In this document: positions 6,422-6,749 of the stretch, one piece after another | How the letters are laid out: the number at the start of each line of letters is the position of its first letter | How positions within the stretch are numbered: the first letter of the stretch is position 1 | Assembly: GCA_012960755.1 (NCBI GenBank) | Contig: DUAT01000032.1 | Span: 1-6,749 of the forward strand | Direction of reading: 5' to 3' | Origin: Gammaproteobacteria bacterium | Lineage (GTDB): Bacteria; Pseudomonadota; Gammaproteobacteria; Pseudomonadales; Azotimanducaceae_A | DNA: 6,749 nucleotides | Position numbers and translations under genes: made by a program | Notes under the pieces: generated by a model | Seen by the model: the letters and a program-made list of their open reading frames with translations, nothing else | What the model was told of the DNA's origin: nothing | Databases searched by the model: none

Positions 6422-6680
6422 CCAGTACCAAGGATCTGTTAACCCAGACTTTTTTGTCTAAGAATTCTGTGCCACGATACTTTCGAAAATTGGCGAAATG
6501 CGGTTTAAAATACTTATTCTCAAACAACATCGGGATTTTATACCCGATAGCTGAATGTTTTCTCTTACGATTGTAGTACGTTTCTATGTATTCAAATATC
6601 GCACCTCTAGCAGATTGTCGGAATGAATAATCACTCCCCTCGGCAACCCCCGACGAAATAACGCCATGGTCAGCTGACAG
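6402..6680 (-). pseudogene. IS3-family orfB remnant with internal deletion (copy B)
   Basis: On the minus strand, 6680 to 6617 reads QLTMALFRRGLPRGVIIHSD, the stretch leading into the second catalytic Asp of the DDE integrase domain of IS3-family OrfB. The usual continuation (RGSQY and the region up to the catalytic Glu) is gone. From 6614, in a shifted frame, the sequence resumes with ARGAIFEYIETYYNRKRKHS, AIGYKIPMLFENKYFKPHF, the normal C-terminal part. The tail runs on in frame to a stop at 6402, past the likely end of homology near 6476. The 5' part of the gene is also missing. It cannot encode an active transposase. Its last 50 bases are the reference for remnants A and C. Confidence 0.82.
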
Positions 6681-6684
6681 GAAC

Positions 6685-6749
6685 CTAATGAGATTCCATC
6701 CATTTACTGGCTAATTCTTGCGCCTGGGAAACGGCTTCTGGAGTCATTT
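6685..6749 (-). CDS. C-terminal end of a gene entering from the right, possibly Sel1-repeat type
   Basis: The minus strand from 6747 reads MTPEAVSQAQELASKW, then MESH and a stop at 6685-6687. The pattern (S/T)PE..AQ.LA..W is common at the C termini of Sel1/TPR-repeat proteins, which is the basis of the suggestion. Only 20 residues are visible, so the family is uncertain. The stop lies within a few bases of the IS3 remnant, so the element or its deletion ends right behind this gene. Confidence 0.35.
   Translation of the reverse strand, partial: MTPEAVSQAQELASKWMESH

Overview
The window looks like part of a chromosome or large replicon from a proteobacterium, probably a gammaproteobacterium. 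This rests on the style of the kinase and regulator genes, the intermediate base composition and the kinds of insertion-sequence debris present; nothing in it fixes the genus. All confident genes lie on the minus strand, so they read from high to low coordinates.

The core (about 2462-6055) is a compact three-gene signalling operon. A membrane-bound PAS-PAS histidine kinase (3920-6055) is followed after 13 bases by a soluble protein with a receiver domain and a histidine phosphotransfer (Hpt) domain (3130-3906). That gene is directly coupled to an OmpR-type DNA-binding response regulator (2462-3133, TTG start overlapping the previous stop as TTGA). Together they carry every module of a four-step His-Asp-His-Asp phosphorelay, with the middle Asp and His on a free-standing protein instead of fused to the kinase. 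After a gap of about 200 bases comes a secreted protein of unknown function (1692-2264) with a clear signal peptide and a strong Shine-Dalgarno sequence. It is a possible target or partner of the relay, which is inference only.

The core is flanked by decayed mobile DNA. On the low side (1-1443) there is a 5'-truncated, frameshifted IS110-family transposase remnant. It lies between two degenerate copies of the 3' end of an IS3-family transposase gene. Next come a stretch of hairpins (1036-1128) and then two 142-bp MITE-like elements in tandem, each with inverted terminal repeats and sharing short target duplications. On the high side (6400-6749) there is a third, better preserved IS3 orfB remnant with an internal deletion, and the last codons of another gene, possibly a Sel1-repeat protein.

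Between the kinase start and this debris (6056-6470) lie a small ORF of unknown function and a perfect 22-bp inverted repeat (6144-6165 and 6239-6260). The repeat encloses 73 bases that themselves hold smaller palindromes. It sits just upstream of the kinase and cuts into the end of the small ORF, so it could be a MITE-like insertion, a structured leader or an invertible segment. It is the least explained feature here. Bases 1444-1691 hold no gene I can support. I saw no tRNA, rRNA, CRISPR array or defence gene.
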